Positions 1 through 7,980 are shown, counted from the first letter of the stretch. The stretch: 8,725 nucleotides of DNA from Actinomycetota bacterium (GCA_013298335.1 JAAFHI010000092.1:1-8725); one strand, 5' to 3'. Notes: generated by a model from the letters alone, not told the origin. Numbers and translations: made by a program.

Positions 1-1636
1 ACTCAAAGTAGCCTTCACTTGCAGTCCGGAAGGCCACGTTCATTCCGGCAATCTGGTTCATGTCGAAGGGACGGCCCTCGATTTCGACCACGGTGTTGTT
101 CAGCGTTCCATCGAGCGGAGTGAGGTCGCTGGCCCCGGTGGCCGTCACGCCGGGCAGTGTACGGAGTTGCTCCGTCACCCGGTTGTAGAACGCGGCCACC
201 TGGCGACCATCCCTGTATCCCTCGGACGGCGGTGTGAGTCGCATCGTGAGCAGGTGGTCGGTCCGAAAGCCGGTTTCGACGTTTCGGATTTCCTGAAAGC
301 TCCGGACGAGCAGTCCCGCCGAGGTCAGCAGCACCACCGCCAGCGCCATTTCGAAGGCGATCAGTCCTTTGCGGAAGCGCCCGCCCCGGTTCGTGCCGCT
401 CTGACCGCGTCCGCTTTCCTTGAGCGATTCCTGCGGCTCGGCGCTCGCGGAATGCAGTGCGGGCACGAGGCCGAACACGATGGCCGTGAGCAGCGAAACC
501 AGCAGGGCAAACCCGGCCATGCGGAAATCGAGGGTCGTTTCCGAGAGTCGCGGAATATTGTCCGGACTGACCGCCAGCAGCAGGCCGATTCCCAGCTTCG
601 TCAGCAGGAGGCCGATGCCGCCGCCCGCCATCGCCAGTAAAACGCTTTCGGTCAGCACCATCCCGACAAGCTGTTTGCGGCCCGCGCCGAGCGCCACGCG
701 GAGGGCCAGTTCACGGTGACGTTCCTCGACCTTCACGAGCAGCAGATTGGCGACGTTGGCGCAGGCGATGAGCAGCACCGCTCCCACCGCGGCCATCAGG
801 ATGAACAGCGACTGGCGGACATCGCCAATCGTCCGGCGTTCGAGGCTGACCACGTTGCAGGTGATGTCGGGCGGGTAGAAATCCGGGAAGTTCTTCACTT
901 CCTGGGAGAGGACCCGCGATGTCTGAGCCTGCGCCGACTCGATGGTTGCGTCGTTTCGAAGTCGTCCGATGACGCCCAGGCTGTTGCTTCCGCGCTGCGG
1001 CACCGACGGATTCCAGTCGAGCCCGCGCCAGAGGTCGATCGGGTTCTCAAACTGAAGTTCATCCGGCGATTTGAAGCCCTCGGGGAGAACACCGATCACG
1101 GCGTACGACTGGTTGTCCAACGTGATGGACCGCCCGACGACGCTGCGGTCCCCGCCGAATTTCCGTTGCCAGAAGGCATGGGAAAGCAGCGCCACGCGGT
1201 TTTTTCCGGGCCCTTCCTCATCACTCGCGAAGTCGCGGCCAAGCGCTGGCGTTACGCCCAGCACCTTGAAGAAATCCGCCGAAACGCCGGTCGCCTTGAT
1301 GCGTTCCGGATCGCCGACGCCGCGCAGCACCGCGTTCCCCCACGCCCAGGCGGCGGAGTATTCAAAGGCCCCGCGTTCATCGTGCAGCGTTTTGAACTGC
1401 CCTTCCGAAACATCCGAATCCGGGAATCCGATCGAGGGCATGGCGTTGCGGACCGCCACGACCCGCTCCGGCGCGGGATAGGGCAGCGGACGCAGCAGGA
1501 CGGCGTTGACGACGCTGAAAATCGTCGTGCAGGCGCCGATGCCGATGCCGAGCGTCAGCACCACGACGAGCGTGAATCCCGGCTTCCGCAGAAACGAGCG
1601 GAAGGCAAATCGCACTGACTGGAGGATGGAATCCAT
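1..1636 (-). CDS. ADOP-family ABC permease C (MacB/FtsX type), C-terminus outside window
   Basis: Seen: an open frame of 545 codons from ATG at 1636 to the left edge with no stop. The protein opens with [20 protein letters not shown] and a first membrane helix (about 20-45, containing [19 protein letters not shown]). An extracytoplasmic MacB-core-like domain follows (about 50-272), then the first FtsX unit with helices near 276-300, 328-352 and 372-396. The cytoplasmic motif [17 protein letters not shown] lies at 307-322. A fifth helix (424-446) begins the second half, which breaks off in its extracytoplasmic domain. Known: full ADOP proteins are about 800 residues, so some 255 residues, including the second FtsX unit, lie outside. 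The family moves or senses molecules at the cytoplasmic membrane, with substrates largely unknown and ATPases encoded elsewhere. The start is supported by AAGAGGT five bases upstream and by matching the start of the neighbouring paralogue. It is the last visible gene of the run. Confidence 0.93.
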   Translation of the reverse strand, partial: MDSILQSVRFAFRSFLRKPGFTLVVVLTLGIGIGACTTIFSVVNAVLLRPLPYPAPERVVAVRNAMPSIGFPDSDVSEGQFKTLHDERGAFEYSAAWAWGNAVLRGVGDPERIKATGVSADFFKVLGVTPALGRDFASDEEGPGKNRVALLSHAFWQRKFGGDRSVVGRSITLDNQSYAVIGVLPEGFKSPDELQFENPIDLWRGLDWNPSVPQRGSNSLGVIGRLRNDATIESAQAQTSRVLSQEVKNFPDFYPPDITCNVVSLERRTIGDVRQSLFILMAAVGAVLLIACANVANLLLVKVEERHRELALRVALGAGRKQLVGMVLTESVLLAMAGGGIGLLLTKLGIGLLLAVSPDNIPRLSETTLDFRMAGFALLVSLLTAIVFGLVPALHSASAEPQESLKESGRGQSGTNRGGRFRKGLIAFEMALAVVLLTSAGLLVRSFQEIRNVETGFRTDHLLTMRLTPPSEGYRDGRQVAAFYNRVTEQLRTLPGVTATGASDLTPLDGTLNNTVVEIEGRPFDMNQIAGMNVAFRTASEGYFE

Positions 1637-1641
1637 GTTTC

Positions 1642-1648
1642 ACCTCTT
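1642..1648 (-). promoter_or_regulatory. Ribosome binding site of permease C, abutting the inverted-repeat element
   Basis: On the minus strand AAGAGGT lies five bases before the ATG at 1636. The same AAGAGGT with the same five-base gap precedes permease B. The site touches the outer end of the inverted-repeat element, so a folded stem in the mRNA could affect ribosome access. That effect is inference. Confidence 0.6.
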
Positions 1649-1772
1649 GGGGAAGTCTTGGGAGTCTCGGGAGTCTGGTGGGTCTTGAGAGTCGAAAACA
1701 AAATCAGTCTTTGACTCCCGGACTCCCAAGACTCCCAAGACTTCCAAGACCCTCACGACTCCCCAGGCTTCC
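1646..1772. repeat. Inverted-repeat element, copy 1 (9-base unit arms around a conserved core)
   Basis: Seen: the left arm (about 1646-1690) carries degenerate plus-strand copies of CTTGGGAGT. The right arm (about 1714-1772) carries the complementary unit ACTCCCAAG. The arms could pair as a long imperfect hairpin. Between them is a core (1691-1719) containing GTCGAAAACAAAA and TCTTTGACTCCC. The core matches the reverse complement of the core in the second element, with about 22 of 25-26 bases identical by eye. The right arm and part of the core lie inside the coding region of the SDFEK-repeat protein and encode its tail and stop. The left arm reaches the ribosome binding site of permease C. 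The element has no coding capacity for a transposase. It resembles a dispersed palindromic repeat of REP or MITE type, but I do not recognise a named family. Confidence 0.8.
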
Positions 1773-2909
1773 TGACTGGATGCGTTCCCGTTCGTAGTCC
1801 GAGGTAACGGTGTTGATCGCTTTCCGAAGCGCTTCGACCAGGGCCGGGTCGGTGTGCCGGAGAGCGGCCACGCCACGCAGCACATTGGCTTTTTCGAAAT
1901 CGGAACTTATGCCTGTGGCGGCCTTCACCACTTTCGTCAGAACGGCGGTTTCCCGCGGAAGTCGTTGAGTGACGTGGTTCAGCAGGCGTCCCTTCTCGAA
2001 ATCCGAACTGATCGCCTCGACGGACGGGAAGAAATCGGGAGCGTTCGCGGCATTGGGCCCGCCGATCTCGATGGCCCTCATCAGCAGATTGGTTTTTTCG
2101 AAATCCGAGCTGAGCTTTCTCGCGGCTTTGAGAACCGCCGCCATCTGGGTCGCCTCAACCGTCGTCCGGTCAAGGATCAGCGTCAGCAGTTTCGTTTTTT
2201 CAAAGTCGGAGCCGATGGTGGCGGTGGCTTCGATGAGCAGTGACAGCCGTTCGCCGGTGAGGTCGGGCTGTTCGGCCAGGCGTGAAAGGGCCTGACGCTT
2301 TTCGAAGTCCGACCCGATTTCACGCATCGCGAGCCGGATTGCCCGCGCCAGAACGTCCCCTTTCAATTGCGTCTGATCGAGAAGGTTTTCGAAGTACAAC
2401 CGTTTCGCGAAATCGTTTCCGATGACCTCGATTTCTTTCAGGACCGCTTCCGGACCGCCCTGTTTCAGCAGGCGGGCCACGCGGCGCTTGCTGTCCAGGC
2501 CGCTGTCCCGTGCCGCGCGGTCCACGAACGCCGTCATCCAGGCCCTGGCCTCGCCATCGAAGGGGCGCGGTTTCCCTCCCACCGAGTAGTCATATTTCAA
2601 ACCGCCCGCGCCGTCGTGGGTAACGACAAGCAGCCGTTGCTCCGACCCCTTGCCCGCCCGGATGCGGACGCGTCCGTCCGGTGAAAGGGTTTCGATGGCC
2701 GTGTAGTCGTCCGAGAACGTGGCCTCTCCCTTGATTTCAAGCAGGAGGTCGTCGTTGACGAACAGCCAGGATGTTTGGCCATCCTTCTGGGACCGCGACG
2801 TGCTGCTCGTCACGCGCGTTTGTGCCGAAACCGGTTGCGGGACCGGCTGGGTGAAAAGCGTTGCGGCGAACAGGACCGCCGATGTGGCGGCGATGCGGTG
2901 GGGTTTCAT
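1704..2909 (-). CDS. Secreted protein with seven 34-residue SDFEK-type helical repeats
   Basis: Seen: 401 residues starting at ATG 2909, with AAAGGAG seven bases upstream. A signal peptide is clear: basic MKPHR, a hydrophobic stretch, and a likely cleavage after VSA at residue 29. Residues about 45-115 look like a beta-rich domain (WLFVNDDLLLEIKGEATFSD, then short strands). From about 160 on, a motif recurs with the aspartate at 166, 201, 235, 269, 303, 337 and 371. The spacing is 34 residues except the first (35). The core is I-x-S-D-F-E-K followed by a leucine-rich helix; the first copy is NDFAK and the last SDYER. The last ~22 residues (GSLGS-type, from 380) are encoded by the inverted-repeat element. 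Family knowledge from memory: similar S-D-Y/F-E-K repeats occur in extracytoplasmic parts of some M56/BlaR1-like proteins. No peptidase motif is visible here. Inference: an alpha-helical scaffold outside the membrane, possibly binding one of the neighbouring permeases. Function unknown. Confidence 0.9.
   Translation of the reverse strand: MKPHRIAATSAVLFAATLFTQPVPQPVSAQTRVTSSTSRSQKDGQTSWLFVNDDLLLEIKGEATFSDDYTAIETLSPDGRVRIRAGKGSEQRLLVVTHDGAGGLKYDYSVGGKPRPFDGEARAWMTAFVDRAARDSGLDSKRRVARLLKQGGPEAVLKEIEVIGNDFAKRLYFENLLDQTQLKGDVLARAIRLAMREIGSDFEKRQALSRLAEQPDLTGERLSLLIEATATIGSDFEKTKLLTLILDRTTVEATQMAAVLKAARKLSSDFEKTNLLMRAIEIGGPNAANAPDFFPSVEAISSDFEKGRLLNHVTQRLPRETAVLTKVVKAATGISSDFEKANVLRGVAALRHTDPALVEALRKAINTVTSDYERERIQSGSLGSREGLGSLGSLGSPGVKD
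1787..2420 (-). repeat. Tandem 102-base coding repeat (SDFEK units)
   Basis: On the plus strand, variants of TTTCGAAAT recur near 1892, 1994, 2096, 2198 and 2300, exactly 102 bases apart. A more divergent copy follows 105 bases further, near 2405. This is the DNA form of the 34-codon protein repeat. The motif is strongly kept while the sequence between motifs has diverged, which suggests old internal duplication under selection rather than a recent expansion. Confidence 0.85.
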
Positions 2910-2954
2910 TGGCAGGCTCCTTTGCGCGAAGAAAAAAGGATTGGGTACTTTGTT

Positions 2955-5360
2955 TTATTCATGGCGAAGCGCGTCCATCGGGTCGGTTTTCGCGGCGCGG
3001 CGGGCCGGAATCCAGCAGGCAATCACGGTCACCAGCATCAATAAACCGATAACCGCGACGAACGTCGTCGGGTCGTTCGGACTCACGTCGTTAAGCAGAC
3101 TTCTCAATAGGCGCGCCAGTCCCAGCGCGGCGATTAACCCGATTCCCGTGCCGATGACGGTCAGGGTCATCCCTTTTTTCAAAACAATGGTCGTGATGTC
3201 GGTGGCGCGGGCACCGAGCGCCATGCGGATGGACAGTTCGCGGCTCTGGCGGCTGACCCGATAGGCCAGCAATCCATACAACCCGATGCCCGCGAGCAGC
3301 ATGGCGAGCGTCCCGAAGATGCCGATCAGCGTCGCGCCGATACGTTGGGGTAAAAGCGACAGCGTCGTTGCGGACGCCATGGTCCGGATCGCGAAAATCG
3401 GCAGGCTCGGGTCGATGCGTTGCAGGGCCGGCTGGATGGCGGGCCAGGCGGCTGCCGGATCGCCGGTCGTCCGAATCACGACGGTCATTTCGGGTGAGTA
3501 ATTCTGAAACGTTGGCAGGAACAGGTAGGGCGGAGACTTTTCCGTAATGCTCTCGTGTTTGAAGTCTTCGACGACCCCGATCACCGTGAGCCATTGATCG
3601 CTGAAGCGGAGCCGCTTCCCGACCGCGTTTCCATTCGGCCAATGGCGCTCGGCGAGCGTCCGGTTGACGACTGCCACGCGCGTCGCGCGCGCATCGTCGC
3701 GATCGGTGAAATCGCGTCCGGCGACCAGCGGCATGTCCACCGTCGCGAAATACTTCGGGGCCACGATGTTGAAATACGCCCAGCCTTCCGGTTTTTGGGA
3801 AGAACCGGCGGGATCAGCCGTGATGCCGGTCGCCAGCGTGCCGTCCAGACTGAGCGGCACTTTCCGGATCAGGCTGACCGATTTCACGGCTGGAAGCGAT
3901 CCGAGGGTTTCGAGCGTCCGGCGTTGCCAGTCCAGTCCTGATTCGGGTTGATATCCGGAAATGAAAAGGTCAACCGAGGCGAGCATGACGTTTCTCTGGT
4001 TGAAGCCGAGATTGATGTCGTTGGCCCGTTGGAGGCTCCGCAGAAAGAGGCCGGCGCACACCAGCAGGATCAGCGAGAGCGCGACCTGGGCAATGGCGAG
4101 AACGTTTTGGGTTCTGGTTCCGCCTGACCCGCCGGTTTCGCTTTTCATGGCCGCCGAGACGTCGGAACGCGATGCGAGAAAAGCCGGGGCGAGCCCGAAA
4201 AGCAGCGTCGTGGTCAGGGCCAAAGAAAAGGTAAAGGCCATGACCCGCGCGTCGGGCGTGAAGTCGACGATATTGAATCCGGTTGGCGGGACGAACGTTC
4301 CGATGAGATTGGCCGTCCAGAGCGAAACGCCGATACCCGCGATTCCGCCCGCGACCGAGAGCAGCAGGCTTTCGGTGAAGAGTTGCCGGACAATCCGTCC
4401 GCGGGCCGCACCCAGCGCCAGCCGGACCGCGATTTCCTTTCGCCGTCCGCTGGCCCGCGCCAGCAAAAGATTACCGAGGTTGGCCGAGACGATGACGAGC
4501 AGGATGCCGGTCACGGCCATCATTGCGGAAAGTGCAGGACTGAGAATTTGTCCGGCGCCGAATTGCGACATCGGCTGAACATCGAATCCGACATCGCGAT
4601 TGGTCTGGGGAAATTCCCGTCCGAGATTTTTTGAAAGGACTTCAAGTTCCGTGTTGGTCTGTCGGAGTGTGGTACCCGATTTGAGCCGGGCAATTCCGGT
4701 CAGCCAGTGATCGCCCCGATCTTCCAGGGCCGTGGTCCCGTTGCCGAGTTTGTTCAGCATCATGATGGGAGCCCAGGCATCGCAGGCGATTCCGGGAAAA
4801 CTCCCGGTGAACTCGGGGCGCATGATGCCGATGACGGTGAAAGGTGACTTGTTGAGGAATACCGTGCGTCCGATGAGGTTCGCGTCACCGCCGAACTGAC
4901 GCTGCCACAACTCATGGCTCAGGACGACGACCGGGTGCGTGTCGGGGGTGCGATCCTCTTCGGGCAGGAACGTTCGTCCGAGGAGCGGTTTCGCGCCGAG
5001 GACCTCGAAGTAATTCCCCGAAACGACCGCTCCGAAGGCGCGTTGCATCCGGCTTTCGTTCCCGATGCTCATGGTCCGCATATCGAAGACCGCCACGCCG
5101 TCCAGCGATTTCCCTTCATCCCGGATGCTTTTGAAATCGGGATAGGACAAGGGCCGGTCGCCGTTTTGCCGAAGCAGGGCGAGTCGCCCAGAATCGGGAA
5201 CGCCCGGAATCGGATTGAGAATGAGTCGGTTGACCCAACTGAATACCGTGCCGTTTGCGCCGATCCCGACCGCCAGCATGAGAATCGCAACCGCGGTGAA
5301 TCCGGGGTTCCGCCGAAATCCCCGAAGCGCGAATCGAATGTCCTGAATGAGCGAATCCAT
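2955..5360 (-). CDS. ADOP-family ABC permease B (MacB/FtsX type), complete
   Basis: Seen: 801 residues, the family's usual length. It has eight likely membrane helices: about 20-45, 277-300, 328-352, 372-396, 418-440, 673-700, 728-752 and 763-786. Two large extracytoplasmic domains lie at about 46-272 and 445-672. Each half carries the FtsX coupling-type motif, ARASGRRKEIAVRLALGA at 301-318 and SRQSRELSIRMALGA at 703-717. The first is followed by a TES motif. It ends with WIPARRAAKTDPMDALRHE. The start is supported by AAGAGGT five bases upstream and by alignment with permease C. Known: ADOP proteins are duplicated permeases rarely placed beside an ATPase. Compared with A and C, the first helix exit reads NRLILNPIPGVPDSGRL instead of the usual NAVLLRPLP form, so B belongs to a different sub-branch. 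The gap to the next gene is only 45 bases, consistent with an operon. Substrate unknown. Confidence 0.95.
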   Translation of the reverse strand: MDSLIQDIRFALRGFRRNPGFTAVAILMLAVGIGANGTVFSWVNRLILNPIPGVPDSGRLALLRQNGDRPLSYPDFKSIRDEGKSLDGVAVFDMRTMSIGNESRMQRAFGAVVSGNYFEVLGAKPLLGRTFLPEEDRTPDTHPVVVLSHELWQRQFGGDANLIGRTVFLNKSPFTVIGIMRPEFTGSFPGIACDAWAPIMMLNKLGNGTTALEDRGDHWLTGIARLKSGTTLRQTNTELEVLSKNLGREFPQTNRDVGFDVQPMSQFGAGQILSPALSAMMAVTGILLVIVSANLGNLLLARASGRRKEIAVRLALGAARGRIVRQLFTESLLLSVAGGIAGIGVSLWTANLIGTFVPPTGFNIVDFTPDARVMAFTFSLALTTTLLFGLAPAFLASRSDVSAAMKSETGGSGGTRTQNVLAIAQVALSLILLVCAGLFLRSLQRANDINLGFNQRNVMLASVDLFISGYQPESGLDWQRRTLETLGSLPAVKSVSLIRKVPLSLDGTLATGITADPAGSSQKPEGWAYFNIVAPKYFATVDMPLVAGRDFTDRDDARATRVAVVNRTLAERHWPNGNAVGKRLRFSDQWLTVIGVVEDFKHESITEKSPPYLFLPTFQNYSPEMTVVIRTTGDPAAAWPAIQPALQRIDPSLPIFAIRTMASATTLSLLPQRIGATLIGIFGTLAMLLAGIGLYGLLAYRVSRQSRELSIRMALGARATDITTIVLKKGMTLTVIGTGIGLIAALGLARLLRSLLNDVSPNDPTTFVAVIGLLMLVTVIACWIPARRAAKTDPMDALRHE

Positions 5361-5365
5361 GTGTA

Positions 5366-5372
5366 ACCTCTT
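5366..5372 (-). promoter_or_regulatory. Ribosome binding site of permease B, abutting the inverted-repeat element
   Basis: Minus-strand AAGAGGT lies five bases before the ATG at 5360. It overlaps the outer edge of element copy 2, the same arrangement as at permease C. Confidence 0.6.
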
Positions 5373-5493
5373 GAGGGAGTCTGGGAGTCTTGGGAGTCTT
5401 GTGGGTCTGGGGAGTCTTGGGAGTCAAAGACCAGTTTTTGTTTTCGACCCCCAAGACCCCCAAGACTCCCAAGACTCCCAAGACTCCCAAGAC
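5370..5493. repeat. Inverted-repeat element, copy 2 (fills the gap between permease A and B)
   Basis: Seen: about six plus-strand units related to CTTGGGAGT (5370-5424) face about five units related to AAGACTCCC (5447-5493). The core at 5419-5448 contains GTCAAAGACC and TTTTTGTTTTCGAC. The core is the reverse complement of the core in copy 1. The units here are more regular than in copy 1, so this copy may be younger or better preserved. The element begins directly at the stop codon of permease A (5494-5496) and ends at the ribosome binding site of permease B, filling almost the whole intergenic gap. In the mRNA it could fold into a stem of roughly 45 pairs. It encodes no protein. I do not recognise a named repeat family. 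Confidence 0.85.
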
Positions 5494-7980
5494 TTATTCG
5501 TGTCGCAGCGCGTCCATCGGATCGGCGCTTGACGCGCGGCGGGCCGGAACCCAGCAGGCGACGAGCGAGGTCAGCACCAGAAAGAGCGCCACCAGCGCGA
5601 AGGTCAGCGGGTCGGTGGCCTTGACTTCAAAGAGCTGGCTTTCCAGAAAACGGGTCAGAAATACCGCGCCGACGAGGCCCGCGCCGACGCCGATGACGGC
5701 CAGCTTCAAACCCTGCGCCAGAAAACGGTTGAGAATGTCGGCGGTGGTCGCGCCGAGCGCCATGCGGATGCCGATTTCGCGCGTCCGCTGGGCGATGCCG
5801 TAGCTCACCACGCCATACAGCCCGATGGCCGTCAGCACCAGCGCCAGCATGGCGAAACCGGTCAGGACAAAGGTGACGAAGCGCGGAAATGCGAGGGCTT
5901 CGCCGCGATAGTCGGCGAGGGTTTTGATATCGGTCAGCGGAAGGTTGGGGTCGAGCGCGCGGACCTCGCGTTTGACGCCCGCCACGAGGCTTTCCGGCTC
6001 GACCGTGCTTTTGACAAGCAGCGTGATGCCCGCGTTTCCGAACTGCGCCTGCGGGACGTACATTTCGGGGCGCGCCTCGTCGCTCAGCGAGCGGTGGCGG
6101 ACGTCGCCGACCACGCCGACGATCTCCTTCGGCTCCTCGCCGCCCCAGCCCATCTTCAATTTTTTCCCGATCGGATTTTCACCGCTGAAATGCCGCCGGA
6201 CGAACGCCTCGTTGACGAGCGCGACGCGCGGCGCGGACGCGTTGTCGCGTTCGTTGAAATCGCGGCCCGCGCGAACCGGGATGTTGAGCGTCGCGAAGTA
6301 GCCGGTCCCGATGAACCGCAACTGCGCGGCGGGTTTGTTTTCCTTCGCGGTCGGGCGTTCGATGATGTCGAACTGCGTGTTGTTTTCGACACCGGTCAGC
6401 GGAACGCTCTGGGCGTACGACACGGCTGTCACGCCGGGGAGCGCCCGGACCCGTTCCGTGAGCGAATCGAGAAAGGCCGAGATGCGGTGCGGCCCCATGC
6501 CGTCTTCGTAGTACTGGCCGCCCGAAATCGCCATCTGGACCGTCAGGATGCGCTCGGTCGCGAACCCCGGATTCACGTTCTGCAACCGGATGAGGCTGTT
6601 GATGAGAAGGCCCGCGCCGGTCAGCAGCATCAGGGCGATGGCGATTTCCGAAACCACCAGCGCGCCGCGCAGACGGCTTCCCGCCGGGCCGCCGACCGAT
6701 GAGCGCGAGTCTTCCTTGATGCCGTCGGCGAGATTTCCGCGCCGCAGCGACAGGGCGGGGAAGAGACCGCTCGCGAGACCGGCGAGCGTGACCGAAGCGA
6801 AGGTGAAGAGGAGAACGCGCCAGTCAGGCGTGAGTGCCGCGAGGCGCGGAATGCTGGCCGGGAGAAGTTCGAGAATGCCGGAAATGAACAGGAACGACAG
6901 GCCGAATCCGGCTACGCCGCCAATGCCCGCCAGAATCAGGCTTTCCGTAATCAGTTGCCGCACAATCTGGAAACGGCTTGCGCCGAGCGCGCTGCGGACC
7001 GCGATTTCACGCTGCTTCGAAGCCGCTCGCGCCAGTAAAAGATTCGCCACGTTGACGCAGGCAATCAGCAGAACCGCAAACACGATACCAAGCGTGAGCC
7101 AGAGCATTTTGCTCGCGTCGCCGACGAGCAGTTCGCGCAGGGGCTGCGCCGTCACGCCCATCTTTGCGTTGGCCTTGGGATAGCGTTCGGTCAGCCCGGC
7201 CTGAATCCGTTGAACTTCGGAAAGTCCCTGTTCAGGGCTGACGCCCGGACGCAGCCGCGCGATGACGCCAGCGTAGGGCCGGTATCCGCGGCTGGCGTTG
7301 GCCGAACCCTCCTGGGCCGATGAACCGTTGGCGGCAACGGTCGTCCAGAATTCGATGGGTTCATCCTTGACGGGAAACAGGTTTGGTGGCGTCACACCGA
7401 CGATCTGAACTTTCGAGCCATCCAGAAGGAACGTCTTCCCGACGACCGCCGGATCGCCGCCGGTCAGTTTGCGCCAGCCCGAATCGGTGAGCATGACCGG
7501 CAGGATGATTTCCGGCGCGGACGATCCTTCTTTCCGCTCGAATCCGCCGGTGAAGGCTTCCTCCGACGGTTCGAACGCGCGTCCCAGTTTCGGAGACACG
7601 CCGAGCGTCTTGAAGAACTCGGTGGAGACGATGGCCCCGCGCACTCGCACCGGCTCGCCGCCGTTCTGCCACGTTCCGTTGGTGTCGCCGACGATGCTCA
7701 TGGATTCGAACGACGGACAGTTGGCGCGCCAGTCGTTGAAATTCGGGTAGGACACGCCGCGTCCGTCGTCGGCCTTTTCCGTATTGAACTCGCGAACCAC
7801 GAGCAGCCGGTCTTCCTTTGGAATCGGCAGCGGACGGAACAGGACCGCATTGATGACCGTGAAGACGGCCGTGTTCGCGCCGATGCCGAGTGCCAAAGTG
7901 AGGGCCGCCACGATGACGAAACCGGGCTTTCTGAAAAGTGATCGCGTGCTGTGCTGAAGGTCGCGGAGGAGTGCTTCCAT
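5494..7980 (-). CDS. ADOP-family ABC permease A (MacB/FtsX type), complete, first gene of the run
   Basis: Seen: 828 residues. The start MEALLRDLQHSTRSLFRKPG is followed by a helix (20-45) with LGIGANTAVFTVINAVLFRP. A MacB-core-like extracytoplasmic domain spans about 50-288 and a second one about 465-698. Further helices lie near 292-316, 343-370, 388-412, 437-461, 700-725, 757-778 and 790-812. The cytoplasmic motifs are SKQREIAVRSALGASRFQIV (321-340) and QRTREIGIRMALGATTADIL (731-750). It ends WVPARRASSADPMDALRHE, nearly the same as permease B. It is close to the family's usual length; the first extracytoplasmic domain is some 20 residues longer than in B, with a glycine/serine-rich stretch near 140-156. 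The start is chosen by family alignment. No good Shine-Dalgarno precedes it (the mRNA reads ACCTCTCTTC before ATG) and there is no better in-frame start upstream. Substrate and partner ATPase are unknown. Confidence 0.95.
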   Translation of the reverse strand: MEALLRDLQHSTRSLFRKPGFVIVAALTLALGIGANTAVFTVINAVLFRPLPIPKEDRLLVVREFNTEKADDGRGVSYPNFNDWRANCPSFESMSIVGDTNGTWQNGGEPVRVRGAIVSTEFFKTLGVSPKLGRAFEPSEEAFTGGFERKEGSSAPEIILPVMLTDSGWRKLTGGDPAVVGKTFLLDGSKVQIVGVTPPNLFPVKDEPIEFWTTVAANGSSAQEGSANASRGYRPYAGVIARLRPGVSPEQGLSEVQRIQAGLTERYPKANAKMGVTAQPLRELLVGDASKMLWLTLGIVFAVLLIACVNVANLLLARAASKQREIAVRSALGASRFQIVRQLITESLILAGIGGVAGFGLSFLFISGILELLPASIPRLAALTPDWRVLLFTFASVTLAGLASGLFPALSLRRGNLADGIKEDSRSSVGGPAGSRLRGALVVSEIAIALMLLTGAGLLINSLIRLQNVNPGFATERILTVQMAISGGQYYEDGMGPHRISAFLDSLTERVRALPGVTAVSYAQSVPLTGVENNTQFDIIERPTAKENKPAAQLRFIGTGYFATLNIPVRAGRDFNERDNASAPRVALVNEAFVRRHFSGENPIGKKLKMGWGGEEPKEIVGVVGDVRHRSLSDEARPEMYVPQAQFGNAGITLLVKSTVEPESLVAGVKREVRALDPNLPLTDIKTLADYRGEALAFPRFVTFVLTGFAMLALVLTAIGLYGVVSYGIAQRTREIGIRMALGATTADILNRFLAQGLKLAVIGVGAGLVGAVFLTRFLESQLFEVKATDPLTFALVALFLVLTSLVACWVPARRASSADPMDALRHE

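Noticed and set aside
716..1618. Long plus-strand open frame of about 300 codons opposite permease C
   Set aside because: It lies fully antisense to a clear permease gene, its translation is rich in R, H, D, E and G with no domain, and such frames are common opposite GC-rich genes.
3961..4578. Plus-strand open frame of 205 codons opposite permease B
   Set aside because: Antisense to a convincing gene; composition is typical of a complementary-strand shadow.
5370..5493. CRISPR array or direct-repeat array
   Set aside because: The repeat unit is only 9 bases, has no unique spacers, and occurs as facing arms of one palindrome; there are no cas genes.
1646..5493. The two elements as ends of a composite transposon carrying permease B and the repeat gene
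   Set aside because: No transposase or target duplication is seen, and the enclosed genes look like ordinary members of the same operon as their neighbours.
5116..5532. Small open frames running through the 9-base repeats on both strands
   Set aside because: The 9-base period keeps frames open by itself, giving GVLGVLG-type translations; they extend into antisense or out-of-frame permease sequence.
6094..7183. Plus-strand open frames of about 200 codons opposite permease A (6094-6702, 6548-7183)
   Set aside because: They are antisense shadows of the permease coding frame with low-complexity, charged translations and no supporting ribosome binding site.
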